From positions 145,386-209,385 of the forward strand of contig NZ_PPTH01000013.1 in assembly GCF_002954225.1 (NCBI RefSeq): a stretch of DNA of 64,000 nucleotides, in the 5' to 3' direction. This DNA is from Arthrobacter ruber. Lineage in GTDB: Bacteria; Actinomycetota; Actinomycetes; Actinomycetales; Micrococcaceae. The position numbers and the translations under genes are program-made. The notes under the pieces were generated by a model. That model saw only the letters and a list, made by a program, of their open reading frames with translations. It did no database searches and was not told where the DNA came from. Below, in pieces: positions 21,221 through 30,343 of the stretch; positions within the stretch are counted from its first letter, which is position 1; each line of letters begins with the position of its first letter.

Positions 21221-22990
21221 GTGAAGACCCCTGCCGCGCGCCGCATCCGCCACGGACGGGGCGCCCGCGGCATGGTCCCGCTGGCGACGGCACTGGTCAC
21301 CGCGGTCTCCCTCGTGGCCTGTACGGCCGGGGAGGTCACCCCGCCCCAGCCCACCCCCACCATGACCACCGCGGCCACCGGCACGTCCACCTTCACCTTC
21401 GGGACCGCGGCCGACCCCCGGACCCTCGATCCCGCACTGGCCAACGACACCGAGTCCTACCGCGTGACGCAGCAGATCCTCGAGGGACTGGTCGGCGTGG
21501 ACCCGCTCACCTCCGAGCCCACGGCACTGCTGGCGGAGTCCTGGGAGGAACAGGACTCCGGCCGGGCCTACGAGTTCACGCTCCGGCAGGGCGTCGTCTT
21601 CCACGACGGCCGGCCGTTCGACGCCCAGGCGGTCTGCGCCAACTTCGACCGCTGGTACACCATGCCCGCCGCCGCACGGACCGGCGCCCCCCACCTGCCC
21701 TTCGAGAACGTGTTCAAGGCCTTCTCCGACAATCCGGAGCTCAGCCTCTACGAGGGCTGTTCCGCGACCGGCGCCTACACCGCCACCCTGCGCCTGGCCG
21801 GCAGGATCACCGGCCTCATCCCGGCGCTCGCCGCCCCGGCCTTCGCCATGTCCTCCCCCGTCGCGCTGCAGGCCGGAGCGGCCGACACCCTCAGCGAGTC
21901 CCGGGAGGGCAACGCCGTCTCCCGCTACGGCCTGGCGCCGGTGGGGACGGGACCCTTCCGGTTCACCTCGTGGGAGCCGGGCGCCGTCGCACTCGCCTCC
22001 TCCCCGGACTACTGGGGCGACCGCGGCGAGGTCGAGGAAGTGCTCTTCACCACCATCCCGAACCCCGACTCCCGGGCCCGCGCCCTCACGTCGGGGCGGA
22101 TCGACGGCTACGACTTCGTCAGTGTCGACAGCGCCGTCGACCTCGCCCGCAACGGGCTCCAGTTCCTCCAGCGGGACCCCTACTCGGTGCTGTACCTCGG
22201 CATGAACGAGGCCTTCCCGGGCGTCGACGACCTCCTCTTCCGCCGCGCCGTCGCCCACGCCATCGACAAGGACGCCCTGATCGACGGCCGCTTCCTGAAC
22301 GGCACGAAGCCTGCCCGCCAGTTCATCCCGGAGAAGCTCGGTGTGAGCAACGAGACGGTGCAGGACTACGGGCACGATCTCGACCTCGCGAGGGAACTGC
22401 TGGAGGAATCCGGCTACGACGGGCGCGAACTGCCCTTCTACTACCCGCGCAACGTCTCCCGTGCGTACCTGCCGGCACCCGAGAAGGCCTACGCCGAGCT
22501 CAGCCGGCAGCTGACCGAGGCCGGTTTCAACATCCGGCCCGTACCGGTCGACTGGAGCGACGACTACGTGGCGACGGTCCAGGGATCCGGCGAGCGGGCC
22601 TTCCACCTCCTCGGCTGGAGCGGGAGCTACCAGGATCCCGACAACTTCGTCGGCGCGCTCTTCGGCGGCCGCAACCAGGAGTTCGCCTACGACGATCCGC
22701 AGCTGTTCAGCAAGATCAACCGGGCACGCGGACTGCCCGGCGGCGAGGACCGTACGGAGGCCTACGCCGACATCAGTGCACAGATCGCCAACAGGATCCC
22801 CGCCGTCCCGCTCGCCTTCCCCATCTCCGCCCTGGCGATGAGCGCGCGCGTGAGGACGTACCCCGTCAGCCCGGTGATGCACGAGGTCTTCAACCGCATC
22901 GACCTCGCGGACGCCGAGCCTCTTCCCGAGCCCTCCGGCCAGGGCGACGGGGACCCCGCTGATTTAGGGAGTGTCACTCCCAGCGGCTAG
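21221..22990 (+). CDS. ABC transporter substrate-binding lipoprotein, family 5 (peptide/oligopeptide type)
   Basis: 589-residue extracytoplasmic binding protein of the OppA/DppA/NikA class. A positively charged N-terminus and hydrophobic segment end in lipobox LVAC (Cys34). Family features include FGTAADPRTLDPA, a LTSEPTALLAESWEEQD segment, FHDGRPFDAQAV, and the late RRAVAHAIDKDALI helix. The GTG at 21221 follows GGAG and starts the signal peptide; an upstream ATG at 21158 would lie in the promoter. No permease or ATPase genes adjoin, so it is an orphan that must share a transporter encoded elsewhere. Confidence 0.88.
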   Translation: MKTPAARRIRHGRGARGMVPLATALVTAVSLVACTAGEVTPPQPTPTMTTAATGTSTFTFGTAADPRTLDPALANDTESYRVTQQILEGLVGVDPLTSEPTALLAESWEEQDSGRAYEFTLRQGVVFHDGRPFDAQAVCANFDRWYTMPAAARTGAPHLPFENVFKAFSDNPELSLYEGCSATGAYTATLRLAGRITGLIPALAAPAFAMSSPVALQAGAADTLSESREGNAVSRYGLAPVGTGPFRFTSWEPGAVALASSPDYWGDRGEVEEVLFTTIPNPDSRARALTSGRIDGYDFVSVDSAVDLARNGLQFLQRDPYSVLYLGMNEAFPGVDDLLFRRAVAHAIDKDALIDGRFLNGTKPARQFIPEKLGVSNETVQDYGHDLDLARELLEESGYDGRELPFYYPRNVSRAYLPAPEKAYAELSRQLTEAGFNIRPVPVDWSDDYVATVQGSGERAFHLLGWSGSYQDPDNFVGALFGGRNQEFAYDDPQLFSKINRARGLPGGEDRTEAYADISAQIANRIPAVPLAFPISALAMSARVRTYPVSPVMHEVFNRIDLADAEPLPEPSGQGDGDPADLGSVTPSG

Positions 22991-22992
22991 GC
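22967..22992 (+). promoter_or_regulatory. Palindrome and -10 box of the mqo promoter, inside the upstream gene
   Basis: GGGAGTG-T-CACTCCC (22967-22981) is a perfect 15-bp palindrome ending six bases before TAGGCT (22987-22992), a good -10 box for mqo. The palindrome covers the -35/spacer region, as a repressor operator would, and overlaps the last codons of the binding-protein gene (stop at 22990). Confidence 0.5.
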
Positions 22993-23026
22993 TTTCCCTG
23001 CTACGACCTCGCGACTGGAGACAACG

Positions 23027-24520
23027 TTGACCACTAGTAATCTGGGCACCCCTGCCAGGACCACCGACGTCGTGCTGATCGGCGGTGGGATCATGAGCGC
23101 CACACTCGGCGCCTTCCTCCGGCAGCTCCAGCCCGAATGGGACATCTCGCTCTTCGAGCGGCTCGACGTCGCCGGCCTCGAGAGCTCCGACCCCTGGAAC
23201 AACGCCGGCACGGGCCACTCCGCCCTCTGCGAGCTGAACTACTCCCCCGCGGGCAAGGACGGCTCCGTGGACCCGGCCAAGGCCGTCGCCATCAACGAGC
23301 AGTTCCAGGTGTCACGGCAGTTCTGGTCGCACCTGGTGTCCGAGGGGCACATCGGCGACCCGCGCAGCTTCATCAACCCCGTGCCGCACATGAGCTTCGT
23401 CTGGGGCCAGGCGAACGCCCAGTACCTGCGCAGGCGCTACGAGGCACTGAGCCCGCAGCCGCTGTTCAACACCATGGAGCACAGCGAGGACCACGACACC
23501 ATCGCCGGCTGGACGCCACTGGTCATGAAGGGCCGCAACCCGTCCCAGCCCGTCGCGGCGTCCCGGGTCGAGGGCGGCACCGACGTTGACTTCGGTGCCC
23601 TGACCCGCCAGCTCACCGGTTACCTCGAGGGCACCGGCGTCGACCTCCACTACGGCTTCGACGTGCTCGACGTCGCCCGCGCCACCGACGGCCGCTGGGA
23701 CGTCAAGATTAAGAACAGGGCCACCGGGGCGTCCAGCACCGTGACCACGAGATTCGTCTTCATCGGCGCCGGTGGCGGCGCCCTGCACCTGCTGCAGCGC
23801 AGCGGCATCCCCGAGGGCCGCGGCTTCGCGGGCTTCCCCGTCTCCGGCCAGTTCCTGCGGTGCACCGACGCGGAGCTTGTCAGCCAGCACAACGCCAAGG
23901 TCTACGGCCAGGCGTCCGTGGGCGCCCCGCCCATGTCCGTGCCGCACCTCGACACGCGCTTCGTCCAGGGCGAGCGCTCCCTGCTCTTCGGGCCCTACGC
24001 CGGGTTCTCGACGAAATTCCTCAAGCGGGGCTCCTACCTGGACCTGCCCTCGTCCATCAGGCCCTCCAACCTCGTGCCGATGCTGGCGGTCGGCAAGGAC
24101 AACATGTCCCTGACGAAGTACCTCATCACCGAGGTGCTGAAGAACCGCGACGCCAAGAACGAGTCGCTCAACGAGTTCCTCCCGAGCGCGGACGGCAGCA
24201 GCTGGGAACTGATCTCGGCGGGTCAGCGTGTGCAGGTCATCAAGAAGGCCCCGAAGAAAGGCGGCGTACTGCAGTTCGGCACCGAGGTCATCACCTCCTC
24301 GGACGGCTCGGTGGGAGCCCTGTTGGGAGCATCCCCCGGCGCCTCCACGGCCGCCCCGATCATGGTCGAACTGCTCAAGCGCTGTTTCCCGGCCAAGATC
24401 GCCGACTGGGAGCCGAAGCTCAAGGAGATGCTGCCCGGCTACGGAGTCAAGCTCAACGAGAACCCGTCCCTGGCCTCCGAGGTGCAGTCGCTCACCGACC
24501 GGGTCCTCAAACTCAAGTAA
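23027..24520 (+). CDS. mqo: Malate:quinone oxidoreductase
   Basis: Membrane-associated FAD enzyme that oxidises malate to oxaloacetate and passes electrons to menaquinone in the TCA cycle. 497 residues, the usual length. The FAD-binding start [17 protein letters not shown], the motif [18 protein letters not shown] and the C-terminal [15 protein letters not shown] are characteristic. It starts with TTG at 23027 preceded by GGAG, which fits the family's N-terminus. A palindrome overlaps its promoter. The RND gene follows after 51 bp in the same direction, possibly read through. Confidence 0.95.
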   Translation: MTTSNLGTPARTTDVVLIGGGIMSATLGAFLRQLQPEWDISLFERLDVAGLESSDPWNNAGTGHSALCELNYSPAGKDGSVDPAKAVAINEQFQVSRQFWSHLVSEGHIGDPRSFINPVPHMSFVWGQANAQYLRRRYEALSPQPLFNTMEHSEDHDTIAGWTPLVMKGRNPSQPVAASRVEGGTDVDFGALTRQLTGYLEGTGVDLHYGFDVLDVARATDGRWDVKIKNRATGASSTVTTRFVFIGAGGGALHLLQRSGIPEGRGFAGFPVSGQFLRCTDAELVSQHNAKVYGQASVGAPPMSVPHLDTRFVQGERSLLFGPYAGFSTKFLKRGSYLDLPSSIRPSNLVPMLAVGKDNMSLTKYLITEVLKNRDAKNESLNEFLPSADGSSWELISAGQRVQVIKKAPKKGGVLQFGTEVITSSDGSVGALLGASPGASTAAPIMVELLKRCFPAKIADWEPKLKEMLPGYGVKLNENPSLASEVQSLTDRVLKLK

Positions 24521-24571
24521 CGACGGCGGTCCCGGCCCGCGGGGCGCCCGCCAGCATCGAAGGCAGGTCCC

Positions 24572-27500
24572 TTGTTCCGTCTGGCCCAGCTCTCCCTCGG
24601 CAACCGTGCCCTGATCGCGCTCATCACCGTCTTCGCGTCGGTCTTCGGCGTGATCACGCTCGGGTCCCTCAAGCAGGAACTGATCCCCTCGCTCGAGTTC
24701 CCGCAGATCACGGTGCTGTCCGCCGTGCCGGGTGCCTCCCCGACGTACCTCGACCAGCAGGTCAGCGAACCGCTCGAGGCGGCGCTCAGCGGCGTCGAGG
24801 GGCTGGAGTCATCGTCGTCCACCTCGCGCACGGGCGTCTCTACCGTGAGCCTCGTCTTCGTGTACGGCACCGACCTCGACCGCGCGAGGGCACAGGTGGA
24901 CCGGGCCATCTCGACGGTCCGCCCCACGCTTCCCGAGGACGTGGAACCGCAGGCACTCGCCGGCAGCATCAGCGATCTGCCCATCGTGTTCATGGCGGTC
25001 TCGTCCGACCAGACCCTCAGTGAGCTCAACGGCGACCTCGCGCGGCTGACCGTCCCCCGGCTGCAGAAGATCGACGGCGTGCGGACCGCGGACGTCTCCG
25101 GCGGCACCACGCAGCACGTGGCGATCCTGCCGCGGGCCGGAGCGCTGGAGGGGGCCGGACTGACCGTCAGCGACCTCACCAGCACGCTCGAGGACAACGG
25201 CGCGCTCTTCCCGGTCGGCACCCTCGAGGAGGATCCCCGCTCGCTGACCATCCAGGCGGGCAGCCAGATCGGGTCGCTCGAGGACATCGAGGCCCTGCCG
25301 GTGCTCCCCTCGTCGTCGTCCTCCGGCGACACCGGTGGATCCGGCTCGGCGCAGCCCGGAGCCGCGACCGGCGGAGGGACGGCGCCCGGCGGCAGCGCAC
25401 CGGGCGCCTCCCCGGATGCGCCGGCCGGTACGTCAGCGCCCGCTTCGCCCGCGCCCGCGCGGGGCCCGGTCGCCACCATCGGCGGGATCGCCGACGTCCG
25501 CCTGGCCGACGACGAGGCCACCTCCGTCACGCGGACCAACGGGGTGGAGACGCTCGCCCTCTCGGTGACCAAGGTGCCCGACGGCGACACGGTGGAGATC
25601 TCCCAGCAGATCGTGGCCCTCGTCCCCGAGCTCGAGGCGGAGCTCGGCAACGCCGCGGACATCACGGTGGTGTTCGACCAGGCGCCGTTCATCGAGAGCA
25701 GCATCGACGACCTCACCACCGAGGGGATCCTGGGCCTCGGGTTCGCCGTGCTGATCATCCTCGTCTTCCTCCTCTCGGTCCGCTCCACGCTGGTGACCGC
25801 CATCTCCATCCCGCTGTCCCTGCTCATCACGTTCATCGGGCTTTACGCGGCGGGCTACTCCCTCAACCTGCTGACCCTCGGAGCACTGACGATCGCCATC
25901 GGGCGCGTGGTCGACGATTCCATCGTCGTGATCGAGAACATCAAGCGGCACCTCGGCTACGGCGAGGAGAAGCGCGAGGCCATCCTGACCGCGGTCCGGG
26001 AGGTCGCCGGGGCCATCACCGCCTCGACCCTCACCACCGTCGCCGTCTTCGCGCCGATCGGCTTCGTCGGCGGCCTCGCGGGCGAGCTCTTCCGCCCCTT
26101 CGCCGTCACGACGGGCATCGCGCTCCTGGCGTCCCTGGCCGTGTCGCTGACGATCATCCCGGTACTGGCCTACTGGTTCCTCCCCCGCACCGCGCCCTCC
26201 CGCCGGGGAGCACGCCACGCGGCGCCCGTGCCGGATGACGGCGCCCGGGAGGCCCCCGTACCCGAACGCCCGTCACTGCTCCAGCGTGGTTACCTGCCGA
26301 TCCTGACCGGGACACAGCGCCATCCCGTCGTCACGCTCGTCAGCGGGCTGATCGTGCTGGGCGCGACGGCGGCGATGGTCCCGTTCCTGCCCACGAACCT
26401 CCTCGGCGGTTCCGGGCAGAACAGCTTCTCCCTCACGCAGACCCTCCCGCCGGGCTCCAGCCTCGCGACCACCGCGGAGGCGGCCGGCCGCACCGAGGAG
26501 ATCTTGGCCGACAACCCCGAGATCAGGGACGTCCAGCTGACCGTCGGCAACGCGGAGGGGGGTTTCGCCGCCCAGTTCTCCGGCGGGGCCTCCGTGGCGA
26601 CCTTCACCGTCATCACCGACGAGGAGGCGGACCAGGAGACACTCCAGGAGTCGGTCCGCAAGGACCTCGAGGGACTGTCGGACGCCGGAAGCTTCTCCCT
26701 GTCGAGCCAGCAGGGCGGCTTCGGGACGTCCAGCACCATCGACGTGGACATCACCGCTCCCGCCGGCGAGGACCTCGAATCCGCGAACGCCGCCGTCCTC
26801 GACGGCATGCAGGGGCTCGAAGGTGCGGGCGAGGTCTCGAGCAACCTCTCCGCGGCATCGCCGCAGGTCCAGATCGACGTGGACCGGGCCGCCGCCGTCG
26901 CCGCGGGCCTCAGCGAGGGCCAGATCGCCGCGCTGCTGGGCGGCAGCATCAGCCCCGTCCCGGCCGGCTCCGTGCGGTTCGACGCCGACGACTTCCCGGT
27001 GCTGATCGGCGAGGGCACACGCATCACGAGCCTCGAGCAGCTCCGCACCCTCCAGGTCCCGGCGGCACGCGGGCCCGTCCCCCTGACCGACGTCGCCTCG
27101 GTGGAGGAGGTGCAGGTGCCGCTCTCCGTCACGAGCACGAACGGGGAGCGGACCGCCCGTGTCTCGATCACGCCGGCCGGGGACGACCTCGGCAGCCTGA
27201 CCACCGCCGTCACCGAACGGCTCGAGGACATCGACCTGCCCGCGGGTGCGACCGCCACGGTGGGCGGTGCCTCGACCCAGCAGGTGGAGTCCTTCGACCA
27301 GCTGTTCCTGGCGCTCTGGGCGGCCGTCGCGATCGTCTACGTCATCATGGTGGCCACGTTCAAGAGCCTCGTACAGCCCCTGATCCTGCTCGTGTCGATC
27401 CCCTTCGCGGCCACGGGCGCCATCGCCCTGCTGCTGATCACCCGGATCCCGCTCGGGCTGCCCTCGCTCATCGGCATGCTGATGCTCGTGGGCATCGTGG

Positions 27501-27832
27501 TGACGAACGCGATCGTGCTGATCGACCTCATCAACCAGTACCGCCTGCCGCGGAACGGGTCGCCGGGCCTGCCGGTCGCCGAGGCGATCCGCGAGGGTGC
27601 CCGCCAGCGGCTCCGGCCCATCCTCATGACGGCGCTGGCCACGATCTTCGCGCTCACCCCGATGGCCCTGGGCCTCACCGGCGAGGGCGGGTTCATCTCG
27701 CAGCCGCTGGCCGTCGTCGTGATCGGCGGGCTCGTCTCCTCGACGGCGCTCACGCTCGTCCTCGTCCCGGTCCTGTACCGGCTCGTCGAGGGGCGTCGCG
27801 AGGAACGGGCCCAGCGTCGGGCTGCCGCCTGA
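24572..27832 (+). CDS. RND-superfamily efflux transporter (AcrB/SwrC-like)
   Basis: 1086-residue proton-driven exporter of the HAE family as found in Gram-positives (SwrC/YerP-like). It begins with TTG in a short basic segment and TM1. A long extracytoplasmic loop follows, then TM2-TM6 from about residue 390, including the TM4 motif RVVDDSIVVIENI with two Asp of the proton relay. A second loop and TM7-TM12 complete the tandem repeat. Residues about 245-296 are a Gly/Ser/Pro/Ala-rich insertion not usual in the porter domain. No membrane-fusion protein gene adjoins. A MarR gene 99 bp downstream may regulate it, by position only. Confidence 0.9.
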   Translation: MFRLAQLSLGNRALIALITVFASVFGVITLGSLKQELIPSLEFPQITVLSAVPGASPTYLDQQVSEPLEAALSGVEGLESSSSTSRTGVSTVSLVFVYGTDLDRARAQVDRAISTVRPTLPEDVEPQALAGSISDLPIVFMAVSSDQTLSELNGDLARLTVPRLQKIDGVRTADVSGGTTQHVAILPRAGALEGAGLTVSDLTSTLEDNGALFPVGTLEEDPRSLTIQAGSQIGSLEDIEALPVLPSSSSSGDTGGSGSAQPGAATGGGTAPGGSAPGASPDAPAGTSAPASPAPARGPVATIGGIADVRLADDEATSVTRTNGVETLALSVTKVPDGDTVEISQQIVALVPELEAELGNAADITVVFDQAPFIESSIDDLTTEGILGLGFAVLIILVFLLSVRSTLVTAISIPLSLLITFIGLYAAGYSLNLLTLGALTIAIGRVVDDSIVVIENIKRHLGYGEEKREAILTAVREVAGAITASTLTTVAVFAPIGFVGGLAGELFRPFAVTTGIALLASLAVSLTIIPVLAYWFLPRTAPSRRGARHAAPVPDDGAREAPVPERPSLLQRGYLPILTGTQRHPVVTLVSGLIVLGATAAMVPFLPTNLLGGSGQNSFSLTQTLPPGSSLATTAEAAGRTEEILADNPEIRDVQLTVGNAEGGFAAQFSGGASVATFTVITDEEADQETLQESVRKDLEGLSDAGSFSLSSQQGGFGTSSTIDVDITAPAGEDLESANAAVLDGMQGLEGAGEVSSNLSAASPQVQIDVDRAAAVAAGLSEGQIAALLGGSISPVPAGSVRFDADDFPVLIGEGTRITSLEQLRTLQVPAARGPVPLTDVASVEEVQVPLSVTSTNGERTARVSITPAGDDLGSLTTAVTERLEDIDLPAGATATVGGASTQQVESFDQLFLALWAAVAIVYVIMVATFKSLVQPLILLVSIPFAATGAIALLLITRIPLGLPSLIGMLMLVGIVVTNAIVLIDLINQYRLPRNGSPGLPVAEAIREGARQRLRPILMTALATIFALTPMALGLTGEGGFISQPLAVVVIGGLVSSTALTLVLVPVLYRLVEGRREERAQRRAAA

Positions 27833-27872
27833 GGCCTCGCATCCGGCAGCGGCGCCGCGGAGGGGCGCCGCG

Positions 27873-27897
27873 TATACTTGATGCAAACACATCGATT
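27873..27897 (+). promoter_or_regulatory. -10 box and overlapping operator-like palindrome of the MarR gene
   Basis: TATACT (27873-27878) overlaps ACTTGATG-CAAACA-CATCGATT (27876-27897), an imperfect palindrome with six of eight paired positions and the size of a MarR site. Transcription would begin near 27885, after the in-frame ATG at 27881, which excludes that ATG as the start and supports 27932. Confidence 0.5.
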
Positions 27898-27931
27898 GCC
27901 GGGCCGACCGGCGGGAGGCCGGGCAGCAGCC

Positions 27932-28435
27932 ATGGGCGAGGAGTCGAACACCGCCGTCGGGCAGCCCGGGCGGGCTCACGACGGCGAGGGCACGGGTGCG
28001 TCGGTCCGGCAGGCGTCGGAGACCTGGGAGGCCCTCTTCCGTGCGCAGGTGGGCGTGATGCGCCGCATCCGGCAGGATCCCGCGTTCCGGGAACTGCCCA
28101 TCGGCGAGTACGACGTCCTGTTCAACCTCAGCCGGTGTCCCGGTGGCTGGACCCGCCTGAACGAACTCAACAACCACCTGCTGATCAGCCAGCCCAGCCT
28201 CAGCCGCATGGTGGACCGTCTCGAGGCGAGGAACCTCGTGCGCAGGCGCCCCGCCGAGAAGGACCACCGCGGCGTGGAGCTGGGGCTGACCGACGAGGGC
28301 AGGGCGCTGCAGCGACGGATCGGCTCGGCGCACGTCCACCGCATCCATGACGTGCTGGCTCCGGTCCTGGACCCCGCGGAGATGGACCAGCTGAAGGCCC
28401 TGACGGACAAGATCAACGCCGCCCTGGAGCGGTAG
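27932..28435 (+). CDS. MarR-family transcriptional regulator
   Basis: 167-residue winged-helix regulator. A 30-residue polar N-terminus precedes the dimerisation helix TWEALFRAQVGVMRRI. The core reads YDVLFNLSRCPGGWTRLNELNN, the recognition helix SQPSLSRMVDRLEARN and the wing RRRPAEKDHRGVELGLTDEG. The start at 27932 is chosen because earlier in-frame codons lie within the likely promoter; GGGAGG lies somewhat far upstream. It probably autoregulates through the palindrome over its -10 box and may control the RND pump in front of it. The ligand is unknown. Confidence 0.87.
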   Translation: MGEESNTAVGQPGRAHDGEGTGASVRQASETWEALFRAQVGVMRRIRQDPAFRELPIGEYDVLFNLSRCPGGWTRLNELNNHLLISQPSLSRMVDRLEARNLVRRRPAEKDHRGVELGLTDEGRALQRRIGSAHVHRIHDVLAPVLDPAEMDQLKALTDKINAALER

Positions 28436-28468
28436 CCCCGCCCCGGGAAGCGGCTGCAGGGCCGGCGG

Positions 28469-29272
28469 TCAGCGGAGGGCCAGGCGTTCGGCCGCATGAT
28501 CGACAGGCAGCTCGTCGACCGTCGCGGTCACCGTCAGGCCCGAGAGCTGCAGGGAACCGCCCACCGTGGAGACGAGCGCGGTGTCGGTCGCGTCCCTTCC
28601 CGTCGCGATGCGCAGCATCGAGGCACGTGGGGCGAGCCCCGTGGCATCCAGCAGGTGCCACGTGCCGTCCACCCACGCCTCGACGACGGCGTGGAAGTCC
28701 ATCGGGCTGAGACCCGGCGCGTACACGGAGGCGAGGCGGGCAGGGATGTCCCGGGCCCGCAGGAGCGCGATCACGAGGTGGGCGTAGTCGCGGCAGACGC
28801 CCCGGCGGGCGAGGAGGGTGTCCACCGCGCCGTCGGTGAACCCGGAGGAGCCCGGGACGTAGGAGAGCTCGGCCGCGACCCAGTCCCGCACGCCCTGCAT
28901 CAGGTCCACACCGCGGAGGTCGGGGAACTGCGCGTAGGCGGTGGGCAGGATCCTGTCCGACTCGCAGTAGCGGCTCGGCCGCACGTAGCGCACGAGGTCG
29001 ACGTCGTCCAGCGGCGCCGGGGCGGCGTTCCCCGTGACCTGCGCGCGGTAGCGCACGCGGATGGACGAGGCCCGCGGCGTGCGGAACACGTGCAGCCGCG
29101 TGCCGTCCCTGTCCTCGAGCGGGCGGAGCTCGGCCGGTTCACCGTCGATCAGCACGGCCAGCTCCTCCTCGACGGCCGTGTAGCTCCCCGGGGCGGCCAG
29201 GGCGATGGACAGGACGACCTCTGTACCCGCGATGGTCGTGGCATCGAGGTCGGCGGAGACGGTGCGCTGCAT
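28469..29272 (-). CDS. Transglutaminase-like family protein
   Basis: 267 residues with an N-terminal beta-rich domain (about 1-100, the bacterial transglutaminase-associated N-terminal region) and a papain-like transglutaminase core. The catalytic Cys is in RRGVCRDYAHL, His in DFHAVVEAWVDG and Asp in HLLDATG, so the triad is complete. No signal peptide, so it is cytoplasmic; family members may be proteases or amide-processing enzymes rather than cross-linkers. GGGAG precedes the ATG at nine bases. It converges on the MarR gene with a 33-bp gap. Confidence 0.88.
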   Translation of the reverse strand: MQRTVSADLDATTIAGTEVVLSIALAAPGSYTAVEEELAVLIDGEPAELRPLEDRDGTRLHVFRTPRASSIRVRYRAQVTGNAAPAPLDDVDLVRYVRPSRYCESDRILPTAYAQFPDLRGVDLMQGVRDWVAAELSYVPGSSGFTDGAVDTLLARRGVCRDYAHLVIALLRARDIPARLASVYAPGLSPMDFHAVVEAWVDGTWHLLDATGLAPRASMLRIATGRDATDTALVSTVGGSLQLSGLTVTATVDELPVDHAAERLALR

Positions 29273-29394
29273 GGTTCGTTGCTCCCGGTAGGTGGCAGGT
29301 CCGCCCCCAACTCTATGCTGGGGCGAGGGCGCACCATCAACGCCGGACGGGCACCACCGGACCCGGGCAGGAGCCCCGGGCAGGAGAGGAACAC

Positions 29395-30312
29395 ATGAGC
29401 GACTTCACAGCGGACTCGATCGGCGATCTGGGGGGACGGCGCGCGGTCATCACCGGTGCCAACAGCGGGCTGGGCCTGCAGACCGCCGTCGGACTCGCCC
29501 GGAAGGGCGCGCACGTGGTGCTGGCCTGCCGCAACGAGGAGCGCGGGCGGGGCGCCGAGGCGCGGGTGCGGTCCCTGAGCGGGAGCGGGGAGGTCGAGAT
29601 GCGCGTGCTCGACCTCGCGAGCCTCTCATCGGTCCGCGCGTTCGCCGCAGCCCTGGACGGGCCAGTGCACCTGCTCGTGAACAACGCGGGCGTCATGGCC
29701 ACGCCGAGGTCCACCACGGCGGACGGGTTCGAACTGCAGTTCGGCACCAATCACCTCGGTCATTTCGCGCTGACGGGCCTGCTGCTGCCGAACCTGCGCG
29801 CGGCAGGGTCCCCGCGCGTCGTCACTCTCTCGAGCATCGCCCACAGGCGGGGGCGCATCGACTTCGGGGACCTGCAGTCGGAGCGCCGGTACAGCCGGTG
29901 GGGTGCCTACGGCCAGAGCAAGATCGCGAACCTGTACTTCATGGTGGAGCTCGACCGCCGGGCGCGCGCCGCGGGCTGGGACCTCACCTCCGTGGCGGCG
30001 CACCCGGGGCTCGCCAACACGAACCTGACCGCCGGCATGCAGGCCCCGGTGCTCGACGCCTTCGGGGGCTTCCTCAAGCTCATGGGCCAGTCCGATGCCG
30101 CCGGCGCCCTGCCCACGCTGTACGCGGCGACGGCGCCCGATGTACGGGGCGGCGATTACTACGGCCCGTCCGGGCCCGGGGAGACCCGCGGCGCTCCCCG
30201 CCTCGTGGCCCCCGTGCCCCGCGTGCTCGACCAGGACATCGCGGTGCGGTTGTGGAACCGCAGCGCCGAACTGACCGGGGTGGACTACACGGCCCTGCGG
30301 CCCGCCGCCTGA
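29395..30312 (+). CDS. Short-chain dehydrogenase/reductase (retinol dehydrogenase/WWOX-like)
   Basis: 305-residue SDR with TGANSGLG near residues 20-27, NNAG in the fourth strand, the FELQFGTNHLGHFALT motif typical of the light-dependent protochlorophyllide reductase/WWOX-like branch, an active-site Ser in VVTLSSIAHR and the YGQSK catalytic pair. A strong AGGAGAGG precedes the ATG. The substrate is unknown. The paralogue at 47451 shares the FELQFGTNHLGH segment and overall length. It converges on a lipoprotein gene. Confidence 0.88.
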   Translation: MSDFTADSIGDLGGRRAVITGANSGLGLQTAVGLARKGAHVVLACRNEERGRGAEARVRSLSGSGEVEMRVLDLASLSSVRAFAAALDGPVHLLVNNAGVMATPRSTTADGFELQFGTNHLGHFALTGLLLPNLRAAGSPRVVTLSSIAHRRGRIDFGDLQSERRYSRWGAYGQSKIANLYFMVELDRRARAAGWDLTSVAAHPGLANTNLTAGMQAPVLDAFGGFLKLMGQSDAAGALPTLYAATAPDVRGGDYYGPSGPGETRGAPRLVAPVPRVLDQDIAVRLWNRSAELTGVDYTALRPAA

Positions 30313-30343
30313 CGCCCTGCCTGGTCTCCCGTCCGGCGTCCCG

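Noticed and set aside
26273-28348. A 691-codon minus-strand frame opposite the RND and MarR genes
   Set aside because: It mirrors the codon periodicity of the RND gene, has no ribosome binding site or domain, and its composition (Arg, Gly, Asp, His) is typical of GC-rich shadows.
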